Below, piece by piece: positions 7,222 through 15,045 of a stretch of DNA of 49,392 nucleotides. The notes under the pieces were generated by a model, which saw only the letters and a list, made by a program, of their open reading frames with translations, was not told where the DNA came from and made no database searches. The stretch spans positions 1-49,392 of the forward strand of contig JAGFJE010000046.1 in assembly GCA_024103175.1 (NCBI GenBank). The letters run 5' to 3'. Position numbers and translations under genes: made by a program. The DNA comes from Phaeodactylibacter sp. Lineage in GTDB: Bacteria; Bacteroidota; Bacteroidia; Chitinophagales; Saprospiraceae. Within the stretch, counting starts at the first letter, position 1. Each line of letters begins with the position of its first letter.

Positions 7222-10200
7222 CTACGCAAACTTCTTCCTCCTCAGCCGTATGGTATACCCCTCTTCCCCTTTTTCAATATCCAGTTCCGCTTTGATGCGC
7301 CGGGCGCGCATGGCGAGGTTGGCCAGCCCCTGGCCGGTTTTCCTTCCGTTGACCCTTTCCTTTTGAGGAGAGGCCTTCCCGTTGTCCTTAATGATCATGG
7401 TAAAGTGCTGGCCGTCATTTTTGAGGGTGATGTTGACTTTGGTGGCCGAGGAGTGCTTGGCGATATTGTTGATCGCCTCCTTGAAGATAAAGTAGAGGTT
7501 TTGCCGCAGGGTGACCGGTATTTTCTTCTGCCGTTCCAGTTTGCTGATGTGCATCTGGTAGACGATGTTCAGGGGGATCAGCATTTCGTCGGCGTGTTCG
7601 CGCATGCGGTGGAGGAGGTCTTCCACTTTGTCTTTGCGGGAATCGATGGACCAGATCACGTCGCTCATTTTGGACATGGCCTTTCGGCTCACCTCGCCGA
7701 TCTGTTTCAGCCGTTCGCGGCTTTTTTCCTCGGTGATCTGCATCTGAAGCACATCGGTTTGCATGGCGATGCCGGAGAGCAGCCCGCTGAGTTCGTCGTG
7801 GAGGTCGCTGGAGATCTTGGTGCGCAGGCGTTCGACCTGCAGGCGTTGTTCCAGCCGGTTCTGGAAGATGACGTAGGCGATGGCCGAGCCGGCGGCGATA
7901 CAGAGGAGGATGAACCAGATGGTCTGGGTGAAGGCGGGCTTCATCCGGATGGGGATGGCCAGTTCTTCATTGCTCCAGTTTCCGTTGGCGTCCGCTCCCT
8001 TGATGTGGAGGGTATAGGTGCCGGGAGGCAGCTTGTTGAGGCGGAGGTTGGGGCTGCCGCCCTGGTATACCCACTGGTTGTCGTAGCCTTCCAGCCAGGT
8101 TTTGAACTGGTTTCGGCGCGGGCTGGTGAAGGTGGGCAGCATGAAGTGGATCGTAAAATAGCTGTCGCTCGGATTGATGACGAGCTCTTCTATGTCTGAG
8201 AGGTTATTGTCCTGAACGATAGTGCTGTCCTGCTTGGAATTGTACCGGGTGATCTTGGTAAGGACCACCGGCGGGGTGGATTCGCTCACCAGCAGATCCT
8301 CATTGTAGAAAGCATTGATCCCATTGACGCCGCCGAAATAATAACGGCCGTTTTGGCCGCGGTAGTAGGAAAACCGGTTGAACTCGTCGTGGGTCAAACC
8401 ATCTACCGAATAAAAATTGCGGAAGACTAACCGCTGGGGGTCGAAGAACGACAGGCCGTTGTAGGTGCTGATCCAGTAGGTGCCGTCCCCGCCGGAGACG
8501 ATACCGCAGACCGTATTGCTGGCCAGGCCGTCCTTGCGGCTGTAGTGCAGGAATTCCCCCGTATGGGGGTCGAGGATATTCAGGCCATTGGTGGTGCCGA
8601 CCCAGATCCGCCCCTGTTCATCTTCGTGCAGGACGTAGACGATGTCGCTGGCCAGGCCGTTTTTCTGGCCTTTCATTGCGCGGTAGGTTTTTGCCTGCCC
8701 TTTTTCGCGGTTGATCTGGTACAGGCCGTTTTCCGTTCCCGCCCACAGGGTGCCGTCGCTGGCCTCCATAATGAAGTTGGGCGTTGCATTGCGCAGAGGA
8801 TTATTGCCTTCCTTGTCCTCGTAGGGGAGGAAGCTTTCTACCTGGGGGTCGAACTGCAGGAGCTTCCCCTTGGAGTTGGTGGGCTGGGTGCACAGCCAGA
8901 TCACGCCGTACTGGTCCATCGTCATGGCGTTGAACCGGTAGGGGTATTCAAAAGTCCTCAGGTTACACGATTCGATATTGTACTTGTGGAGGCGGCCTCC
9001 TTCCGAATTGGAGCTTTCGCAGGAGTAGAACCAGAGGTTGCCGTCGTCATCCAGGTGGAGGCTGCCGGTGCAGGCGATATCTATCGGTTTGCCGGTTTCC
9101 GGGTCCAGCAGTTGGAGGGTGTCCAGGAATCCGGTAAGCTGGTCCAGTTGGTACAGGTGGTTGACCTCCCGCAGGAAATAGATGAACCGTTCTTGGTCGC
9201 CCGTAATTCCCCGCATGACGGGCCCCCGGCGGTCCTGGCTAAGGTCTTCGGCCAGATAGGCATCGATCTTGGACTGGCGGTTCTGGACGATCTTCAGGCC
9301 CGTGTCGATACCCAGGAAGATCGTTCGGAAGAAATCCCGGCTGAACAAACTGACGATGTAGCGGCTGGTAGAGAGCAGATAATCAAAGTTGAAAAGCTGC
9401 CCGTCGGCCCGGATACAGGACAGGCCCTGCAGGGGGTATTCTTCATTAGCCCGGGCCGGCCGGCTGACCAGGAGGTTGCCGTTTTCGTCTTCCCAGATGG
9501 CATTGTAATACCCCGATTCATCCAGCCCCGGGAAAGGTTCAAAAAGGAGGCTTTCGGTATTGTACAGGTAAACGCCGGGCTGGCCCTGCAGGGAAAGCAA
9601 AACCCGCCCCTGCCGGTCGAGGTGGATAAAGTGGGCGGAGCCTGGATAACTGCCCTGGAAGTCGGGGGTATAAAAATCTTCAATGCCAAAGCGTTTCACC
9701 AGTTGGCCGGAGCTGGAAATGTGGCGAAGGCCCATCTCGCTGTCGTTGAGCAGGAAATCGCCGTTGGGAAACTGAATGAGATGGACGGCAACGCTGGGTT
9801 GCAGGTGCTTTTCCGTGATGCTGATAACCTCCTGGAATTGGTTGTCGCCGATGTACTGATAAATATTGGAAGCCGTTTCGCTGATGGAGAGCACCAGTAT
9901 TTCTCCTTTGGGGTTGACCATTACCAGGCGGGGAAACCCTTCGATACCATATTCGGGGAGTAGTTTTACCGTAGTCAGTTCCAGCGTCTCGGGGTCGAGG
10001 AGGTCAAAAAGGCCGTAGGTCGTCCGGTAAGTAATAACGATCCGGCCCTCCTTGTCCAGGTCGAGTTTACGGATATTGGAATCGGAGAGTTGGTGCCGGT
10101 TGTCCGGGTGGTTGTTGAAGACGATGAACTCGTAACCGTCGAAGCGGTTCAGGCCGTTCTGGGTGGCCAGCCAGATGAGGCCCCGCTGGCTTTGTACAAT

Positions 10201-10398
10201 GTCCGTAACCAAACGGTCGGAAAGCCCGTCGTTTACCGAATAGTATTCTACCGGCAGGCCATTGGAATAGGCCAACTGTGCTGTCAGCGGTGTGGACAGC
10301 AGAAAACAAAACAGGCAGAGGCTACGTGCGTACAGCCCTACCTTTACTTCCCTTATTCCTTGAAGCGCTTTTACATACCCCATGGGCCCAGATGCCAC
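7222..10398 (-). CDS. Propeller-type sensor histidine kinase (HisKA_3/NarL-partner class)
   Basis: A sensor of about 1058 residues. After an N-terminal hydrophobic export segment (LYARSLCLFCFLLSTPLTA) come repeated beta-propeller motifs of the GLIWLATQNGLNRFDG and GRIWVGTTNGLNILDP kind. A Y_Y_Y-type domain follows (about 720-800), then one membrane helix (about 812-832), then a cytosolic kinase. The phospho-acceptor is His about 867 in SSDLHDELSG, the pattern of HisKA_3 kinases, followed by an ATPase with N box FKEAINNIAKHSSA and G box GQGLANLAMRARRI. There is no receiver domain. The start is GTG at 10398 or ATG at 10383. The partner is the response regulator 69 bases upstream on the same strand. 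The signal is unknown. Confidence 0.9.
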   Translation of the reverse strand: MASGPMGYVKALQGIREVKVGLYARSLCLFCFLLSTPLTAQLAYSNGLPVEYYSVNDGLSDRLVTDIVQSQRGLIWLATQNGLNRFDGYEFIVFNNHPDNRHQLSDSNIRKLDLDKEGRIVITYRTTYGLFDLLDPETLELTTVKLLPEYGIEGFPRLVMVNPKGEILVLSISETASNIYQYIGDNQFQEVISITEKHLQPSVAVHLIQFPNGDFLLNDSEMGLRHISSSGQLVKRFGIEDFYTPDFQGSYPGSAHFIHLDRQGRVLLSLQGQPGVYLYNTESLLFEPFPGLDESGYYNAIWEDENGNLLVSRPARANEEYPLQGLSCIRADGQLFNFDYLLSTSRYIVSLFSRDFFRTIFLGIDTGLKIVQNRQSKIDAYLAEDLSQDRRGPVMRGITGDQERFIYFLREVNHLYQLDQLTGFLDTLQLLDPETGKPIDIACTGSLHLDDDGNLWFYSCESSNSEGGRLHKYNIESCNLRTFEYPYRFNAMTMDQYGVIWLCTQPTNSKGKLLQFDPQVESFLPYEDKEGNNPLRNATPNFIMEASDGTLWAGTENGLYQINREKGQAKTYRAMKGQKNGLASDIVYVLHEDEQGRIWVGTTNGLNILDPHTGEFLHYSRKDGLASNTVCGIVSGGDGTYWISTYNGLSFFDPQRLVFRNFYSVDGLTHDEFNRFSYYRGQNGRYYFGGVNGINAFYNEDLLVSESTPPVVLTKITRYNSKQDSTIVQDNNLSDIEELVINPSDSYFTIHFMLPTFTSPRRNQFKTWLEGYDNQWVYQGGSPNLRLNKLPPGTYTLHIKGADANGNWSNEELAIPIRMKPAFTQTIWFILLCIAAGSAIAYVIFQNRLEQRLQVERLRTKISSDLHDELSGLLSGIAMQTDVLQMQITEEKSRERLKQIGEVSRKAMSKMSDVIWSIDSRKDKVEDLLHRMREHADEMLIPLNIVYQMHISKLERQKKIPVTLRQNLYFIFKEAINNIAKHSSATKVNITLKNDGQHFTMIIKDNGKASPQKERVNGRKTGQGLANLAMRARRIKAELDIEKGEEGYTIRLRRKKFA

Positions 10399-10467
10399 TT
10401 AAATGTCGAAAAAAATGCTACCTGAACGGCAAGTTATTAAAAATCAGAGAGTAAATCACGTTTACCC

Positions 10468-11097
10468 CTAAATTTCGCCGTCGAGTTTTTTGCGAATGAC
10501 TTCTGCTTTGCTGTTGACCTGCAGTTTTCTGTAGATCTTTTTGATGTGGTCCCGCACGGTTTCCACCGAGATCATATACTGGTCGGCGATCATCTTGTAG
10601 CTCAGGCCGTCCACCAGGCCGTTGACGATCTGCTGCTGCCGGCCGGTCAGCGCCTGGCTGTCCCCCTTTTCTTGTTTGGGCGCAAAATGGTTGATCACCT
10701 TGCGGGCAATACTGGGCGACATGTATGACCCACCCCGGTTAACTGTCAGGATGGCTTCCTTGATGACAGGCAGGCCGGAACGCTTGAGGAGGTAGGAATC
10801 CGCCCCGGCGCAAAGGGCTTTGAAAATGCGCTCCGAATCGTCATAAGCGGTGAGCATGATGATGTCGATCTCGGGGCGCAGCCCCTTCAGCAGGCGAATG
10901 CCTTCCAGGCCCGACATGCCGGGCAGGCCAATGTCGAGCAATATGGTGTCCAGCGGCATATTGGGCTTTAGCTCTTCCATAAATGCTTCAACCGAATCCC
11001 GGGACAGGATGGGCTCGATCTCCGGCTGCGCTCCGAAATAGATCTCCAGATTTTCCCGGACCATAGGCTCGTCTTCGATAATGCCGAGGTAGATCAT
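10468..11097 (-). CDS. NarL/FixJ-family response regulator
   Basis: A 209-residue two-domain regulator. The receiver domain (1-125) has acidic residues at IIEDEPM, the phosphorylated Asp55 in LLDIGLPG, a Thr in MLTAYDD and Lys104-type residue in YLLKRSG. The output domain (about 145-205) is a LuxR-type helix-turn-helix: LTGRQQQIVNGLVDGLSYKM followed by SVETVRDHIKKIYRKLQV. It is transcribed ahead of the HisKA_3 sensor kinase and most likely receives its phosphoryl group. Target genes cannot be deduced. Confidence 0.93.
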   Translation of the reverse strand: MIYLGIIEDEPMVRENLEIYFGAQPEIEPILSRDSVEAFMEELKPNMPLDTILLDIGLPGMSGLEGIRLLKGLRPEIDIIMLTAYDDSERIFKALCAGADSYLLKRSGLPVIKEAILTVNRGGSYMSPSIARKVINHFAPKQEKGDSQALTGRQQQIVNGLVDGLSYKMIADQYMISVETVRDHIKKIYRKLQVNSKAEVIRKKLDGEI

Positions 11098-11226
11098 GAC
11101 AGTTGGTATTCTTTTGTTTTTCTCACTCCCTAATTTTTACCCGCCTTTTCCTGAAAGATAGAAAAAATCCTGAAATGGGCCGCGCCCGTATTCCCATTCT
11201 TGCCTTTCCGGATAAACTTCACCATC

Positions 11227-11340
11227 GGCTACCCGTCTAACGTTGGACAAGCTCGTACATCGTACACGCCTGTGGGCCCCCATTGGCCCCGTACATCGTA
11301 CACGCACCCGAAGCTTTTTGTCCAACCCTAGACGGATGCC
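11227..11340 (+). mobile_element. 114-bp MITE-like element, copy 1
   Basis: The element is about 96% identical (five differences) to the reverse complement of 45168-45281. Its ends are imperfect inverted repeats sharing CCGTCTA and GTTGGACAA, and it contains two direct copies of CGTACATCGTACACGC. It is flanked by an 8-base direct repeat TCACCATC (11219-11226 and 11342-11349), consistent with a target-site duplication. No protein is encoded, so mobility would need a transposase in trans. Confidence 0.8.
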
Positions 11341-11444
11341 CTCACCATCCATAACGGCCTCGTTTTTGACTTTCGTGCAGCCGAATAGCGCAAAATTTGC
11401 CAAAGAACCATTATTTTTACGGTGCTCCGTGATTGGTGGCTCTT

Positions 11445-11452
11445 TACCTTTG
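11445..11452 (+). promoter_or_regulatory. -7 element TACCTTTG upstream of the ketosynthase gene
   Basis: Exact match to TAnnTTTG, 72 bases before the ATG at 11525. No convincing -33 TTTG at the expected spacing. It lies downstream of the mobile-like element, so the promoter was probably not disrupted by the insertion. Confidence 0.45.
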
Positions 11453-11524
11453 CCATTTGCAATAAAATTTCGATTTTCACGGGCAGCCTTTAAAATCATT
11501 AAAAGAGAAAAGAAATTTCCAAAT

Positions 11525-12592
11525 ATGTTGCGTACTAAAATTGCCGGCATCGGCTACTACGTCCCGGAAAAAGTAGTGACCAACCATGACCTCACCAAGG
11601 TGATGGACACTACCGATGAGTGGATACAGGAAAGAACCGGCATTGTAGAGCGGCGCTACGGTAAGAAACACGAGGAGACCACCACTACCATGGCCGCCCG
11701 CGCTGCGGAAGTGGCTATCGAAAGGGCGGGCATCAGTAAAGAAGACATTGACTTTATCATCTTCGCCACCCTCAGCCCTGATTTTTATTTCCCCGGATGC
11801 GGCGTGTTGCTGCAGCGGGAGCTGGGCATCACCAATTCCGAAGCCGGAGCGTTGGACATCCGCAACCAGTGCTCCGGCTTTGTCTACGGCCTGTCGGTTG
11901 GCGACCAGTTCGTGCGCTCGGGCATGTACAAGAACATCCTGCTGGTAGGCTCGGAAATGCACTCCATGGGGCTGGATTTCAGCACCCGCGGCCGCAATGT
12001 GACCGTCATTTTTGGCGATGGGGCCGGAGCTGTGATCCTGCAACCGACGGAAGAAGAAGGCCGGGGGATATTGTCCACTGCCCTGCATTCCGACGGCACC
12101 TACGCCGAGAAGCTGGCCTTCGTCTGTCCCGGCGCACATGGGGGGTACCACGATAAATATATAGAGGAAACGCCGGACTACGGCTTTCCGGATGTGGAAT
12201 ACGGGGAGATGTTCATCACCGAGCGTATGATGGAAACGGGCATGTTATTCCCCAATATGGAAGGCCAGTTCGTCTTCAAAATGGCGGTTCAGAAATTTCC
12301 GGAGGTCATCCTCGAAACCCTGGACAAGGCCGGCCTGAAAAAGGAGGACATCAACATGCTGATCCCGCACCAGGCCAACCTGCGCATCAGCCAGTTCGTG
12401 CAGCGAAGGATGGGCCTGAGAGACGACCAGATATGGAACAACATCCAGAAGTTCGGCAATACCACGGCGGCCTCGATCCCCATCGCCTTATGTGAGGCGG
12501 TGGAAGCCGGGGCTGTTAAAAAAGGCGATGTCGTCTGCCTGGCGGCCTTCGGCAGCGGCTTTACCTGGGGCGGAGCGGTGATCCGCTGGTAG
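11525..12592 (+). CDS. fabH: Beta-ketoacyl-ACP synthase III family protein (KAS III, FabH-like)
   Basis: A 355-residue thiolase-fold condensing enzyme. The catalytic triad is visible: Cys116 in RNQCSGFVYG, His282 in IPHQANLRI and Asn312 in FGNTTAAS. TDEWIQERTGI near residue 31 is the conserved N-terminal motif and GDGAGAVIL the core strand. These enzymes start fatty-acid synthesis by joining acetyl-CoA to malonyl-ACP. It is about 30-40 residues longer than standard FabH because of an insertion around residues 200-245, so it may be a specialised KAS III rather than the housekeeping one. The frame extends upstream to 11243, but that part is translated repeat; the ATG at 11525 fits the family start. 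Confidence 0.87.
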   Translation: MLRTKIAGIGYYVPEKVVTNHDLTKVMDTTDEWIQERTGIVERRYGKKHEETTTTMAARAAEVAIERAGISKEDIDFIIFATLSPDFYFPGCGVLLQRELGITNSEAGALDIRNQCSGFVYGLSVGDQFVRSGMYKNILLVGSEMHSMGLDFSTRGRNVTVIFGDGAGAVILQPTEEEGRGILSTALHSDGTYAEKLAFVCPGAHGGYHDKYIEETPDYGFPDVEYGEMFITERMMETGMLFPNMEGQFVFKMAVQKFPEVILETLDKAGLKKEDINMLIPHQANLRISQFVQRRMGLRDDQIWNNIQKFGNTTAASIPIALCEAVEAGAVKKGDVVCLAAFGSGFTWGGAVIRW

Positions 12593-12642
12593 AATATAGT
12601 TTTAGGAAGTTTTATTAACTTTTTCATAGCACATTTATTTGG

Positions 12643-12671
12643 CCCCGCCACTTGTGGCGGGGATTTTTTTT
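12643..12671 (+). terminator. Rho-independent terminator after the ketosynthase gene
   Basis: Perfect 9-bp stem CCCCGCCAC / GTGGCGGGG with a TT loop, followed by A and eight T. It ends the ketosynthase transcript about 50 bases after its stop. Confidence 0.9.
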
Positions 12672-12813
12672 CGGACGGGCTTCCCCGTCTTCTCCCAACA
12701 TTTGTCAGGATCGGCCGGGTAAACTTTAGGTGGCCCGCAATGCAAAATCCCACCATCCGGGAAAATAAGGCGCCGCCTCAGGCGGTTATTGAAGTAAAAG
12801 AACAGAACAGATC

Positions 12814-13350
12814 ATGAAGGGAAAAATGTGGTTTTCGCTGCTGGCCTTGTCTTTGCTGGCGGCTATGCATACCCAGGCACAAAAACCTCCGGAAACGGAA
12901 AGCGAATTTGACGAAGGCTACCAGCGCCGCATCCAGATGGATTACATCGATGGGGTTTACATTCCCCAGGATCTCTCCGATGCCCTTGTACAACTCAACC
13001 AACTGACGGACCGGGAGGCGAAAGCCCGCTTTAAAGCTGCCGATGAAGAAGAGGCCATCCGCAAACTCCACTTTAGCCTCGGCCGCTGGATCACCCTCAA
13101 CTGGGGTTTCTATGAAGGCTCCCGCTTGTCACATTCCCTGAAGGGTATGGGCATCTACCACCCCGATTATATGGCCCAGTTCCTCATCCGCTCCTTTCAC
13201 CGCAGCCTCAATGGCCGCCCCATTGACGTGAAAGGCCAGTTGGAAGCCATCGCCACCCAACAGGGACAGGACCGCATGAAGCGCATCCAGCAGGGCGCCA
13301 TCCTCTACCAGGAAACGAGGAAAGCGAAAAAGGATACGGTCGAGCGGTAA
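12814..13350 (+). CDS. Exported protein of unknown function, DUF6794-like
   Basis: A 178-residue protein with a clear signal peptide (MWFSLLALSLLAAMHTQAQ). The mature part contains DGVYIPQDLSDALVQLNQL, resembling the YIP.DL..C...L pattern that I associate with small Bacteroidota DUF6794 proteins, and then a charged helical region with FSLGRWITLNWGF and YHPDYMAQFLIRSFHRSLNG. No lipobox and no membrane anchor, so probably periplasmic or secreted. It is convergent with the sialidase gene and separated from it by a simple-sequence hairpin. Function unknown; the family assignment is from memory of the pattern and is tentative. Confidence 0.7.
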   Translation: MKGKMWFSLLALSLLAAMHTQAQKPPETESEFDEGYQRRIQMDYIDGVYIPQDLSDALVQLNQLTDREAKARFKAADEEEAIRKLHFSLGRWITLNWGFYEGSRLSHSLKGMGIYHPDYMAQFLIRSFHRSLNGRPIDVKGQLEAIATQQGQDRMKRIQQGAILYQETRKAKKDTVER

Positions 13351-13361
13351 GGGGGAGCGCC

Positions 13362-13427
13362 GGATGGTTAAGATTGGTAGATGGCCAGATGGTTGGCCAG
13401 TCCTCTAACCAAACAGCCATCCAACCA
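13362..13427. repeat. Degenerate ATGGTTGG-type hairpin between convergent genes
   Basis: The left arm has repeated GATGGTTAAGATTGG- and GATGGTTGGCC-like words and the right arm the complementary AACCAAACAGCCATCCAACC. It sits between the stop of the DUF6794-like gene (13350) and the stop of the sialidase gene (13431), in the same position as the hairpin at 7055-7221. Possible bidirectional terminator. Confidence 0.65.
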
Positions 13428-13430
13428 TTT

Positions 13431-15041
13431 TCACTCCATCAACTCGTCCAGTCTGATCTTCTGAAAAACCAGGTCTGCCTGGCTGCCCTCGTACAGGATT
13501 CCGATGGTATTTTCATCAATGCTCGTCAGGCAGGAATACCCCCGGCCTGTTCCCTCATCGATTAAAGTATGGTACTTTTCCGGCCAGGACATTCCTTCGT
13601 CATCGCTGATCTTTATGGTCATATTGTGGCGGGTATATTGATCGGCAGGATTGGAGAACAGCAAGAGTTTTTTTCCACTTTCTTCCAGGAAATGGCTGGC
13701 CAGGCTGGCCATGCATACGGGTTCGGGCAGCGCTTTGCGGGAGGTGGGGTGTTCCGTCCAGGTACGCCCCATGTCCGTGGTGGTGGCCACCGAGCGGGCG
13801 CCGGTGCCGTTCGGGCCGCCCGGGCCGCTGCCCCGGTTATCGCGCATGTTGAGCATGAGCGTCCCGCCGGATAGTTCCACTACCTGGGCTTCCGTGGTGT
13901 TGGACTTGGCTCCCGTTCCGGCCCTCCAGGTTTCGCCCCGGTCCTGGCTGTAGATGATGGTGGAGTGGGGCATTTGCTCCCCGTCTTTGAACTGGGCGGG
14001 AAAAACCAGCGTGCCGTCTTCCATGGTAATGCCCTTACCCGGCCCCTGAAGAACGAGATACCACTTCGGGCTCTTGATCTGGGCCGTGATATTGATGGGG
14101 GGCGACCAGGTGAGGCCGTCATCCGTACTTTTGGACAGCATCAACTGCCCTGTTTCTTCCGGGCTCATTCCGGGTTGAGAGGCCCACCAGGTGCGCTCGC
14201 CGGGATGCCTGTGGGCCCACAGGGCGGCCACCCATATCGTGTTCGTCTGCCGGTCGGCCAGCACGGCAGGGTCGCCGATACCGTTCTGGCCCTCCGGCAG
14301 GCCGCCCCATTCTCCCATATCCATGATGACTTTCATGGGTTCCCAGGTTTGTCCGCCGTCGGTACTTCGGATCATGCCGATGTCCACATCCGCCTGCAGG
14401 TCAACGGCGCTGTTGTACCGGATATCATACACGGCGATGAGCGTTCCCTGATTGGTCGTCACCAGGCCGGGGATGCGGTACGTATCCACCCCGTCGTCGT
14501 TGTGTTGCCGCAGCGCATGGCCCAGCCTTTTCAGGGTAGGGCGCTCCTGAGAAGGAACGGCAAGGGTTTCTTTGCCCATATCCACCGCAGTAGCTACCGC
14601 AGCAACTTTGTGAAGCAGATCCGCCGTTTCGTTGACGGAGAGCGACAGCCAGAAGTAGTTGTCGCCCGGTTTCAGTTGCTGGCTGCCGGCTATTGAAAGC
14701 TCCTCAGTGCTGGCAGAAGCTTCCCCGAAAAGCGCCTCATCGGAGAAATCCGGTGAACCGGAGGTGTAGAACACCTGGGCCGAAGCGATATCTTCAAGGC
14801 GGGTAGTTCCGTCGAGGCTGGCGTGGATGGCGGTAACCTCAGGCGCTTCTTCCGTTTCCGGCACATGGATGTTGACCCGGAATACCGGATTGTATTCCTT
14901 GCCGATAAGCACCGGGAATATCGGGGAATAACCCTCTAACTGAAAGGCCGTCGTACCTTCGGTGGTTAAAGCTTTTTTCTGGTTGCAACCCGGGAAGATC
15001 AGAAGGGGTATGGCAATGAGGAATAATGCAATTTCTTTCAT
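13431..15041 (-). CDS. nanH: Exo-alpha-sialidase (neuraminidase), lipoprotein
   Basis: A 536-residue lipoprotein (signal ending LLIFPGCN) of the GH33 type, which releases terminal sialic acid from glycans. After an N-terminal beta domain (about 30-180), the catalytic propeller begins with TYRIPGL, whose Arg belongs to the arginine triad, and continues with AVYDIRYN. Asp boxes of the pattern S.D.G.TW follow: RSTDGGQTW, KSTDDGLTW, YSQDRGETW, TTDMGRTW and SDDEGMSW. It is the last gene of the leftward operon, four bases after the GH20 gene, and would work at the outer membrane with SusCD to supply sialic acid to the symporter and NanA. Confidence 0.93.
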   Translation of the reverse strand: MKEIALFLIAIPLLIFPGCNQKKALTTEGTTAFQLEGYSPIFPVLIGKEYNPVFRVNIHVPETEEAPEVTAIHASLDGTTRLEDIASAQVFYTSGSPDFSDEALFGEASASTEELSIAGSQQLKPGDNYFWLSLSVNETADLLHKVAAVATAVDMGKETLAVPSQERPTLKRLGHALRQHNDDGVDTYRIPGLVTTNQGTLIAVYDIRYNSAVDLQADVDIGMIRSTDGGQTWEPMKVIMDMGEWGGLPEGQNGIGDPAVLADRQTNTIWVAALWAHRHPGERTWWASQPGMSPEETGQLMLSKSTDDGLTWSPPINITAQIKSPKWYLVLQGPGKGITMEDGTLVFPAQFKDGEQMPHSTIIYSQDRGETWRAGTGAKSNTTEAQVVELSGGTLMLNMRDNRGSGPGGPNGTGARSVATTTDMGRTWTEHPTSRKALPEPVCMASLASHFLEESGKKLLLFSNPADQYTRHNMTIKISDDEGMSWPEKYHTLIDEGTGRGYSCLTSIDENTIGILYEGSQADLVFQKIRLDELME

Positions 15042-15045
15042 GGTT

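Larger units (their letters stand above)
11098..11524. other. 427-bp divergent gap between regulator and ketosynthase genes
   Basis: It holds the promoter side of both divergent genes, the 114-bp mobile-like element at 11227-11340, and a -7 element at 11445-11452. The frame of the ketosynthase stays open back to 11243, but that extension is encoded by the repeat and is not credible as protein. Confidence 0.7.

Noticed and set aside
11243..11524. Upstream extension of the ketosynthase frame
   Set aside because: It is encoded by the mobile-like element and by promoter DNA; the family start fits the ATG at 11525.
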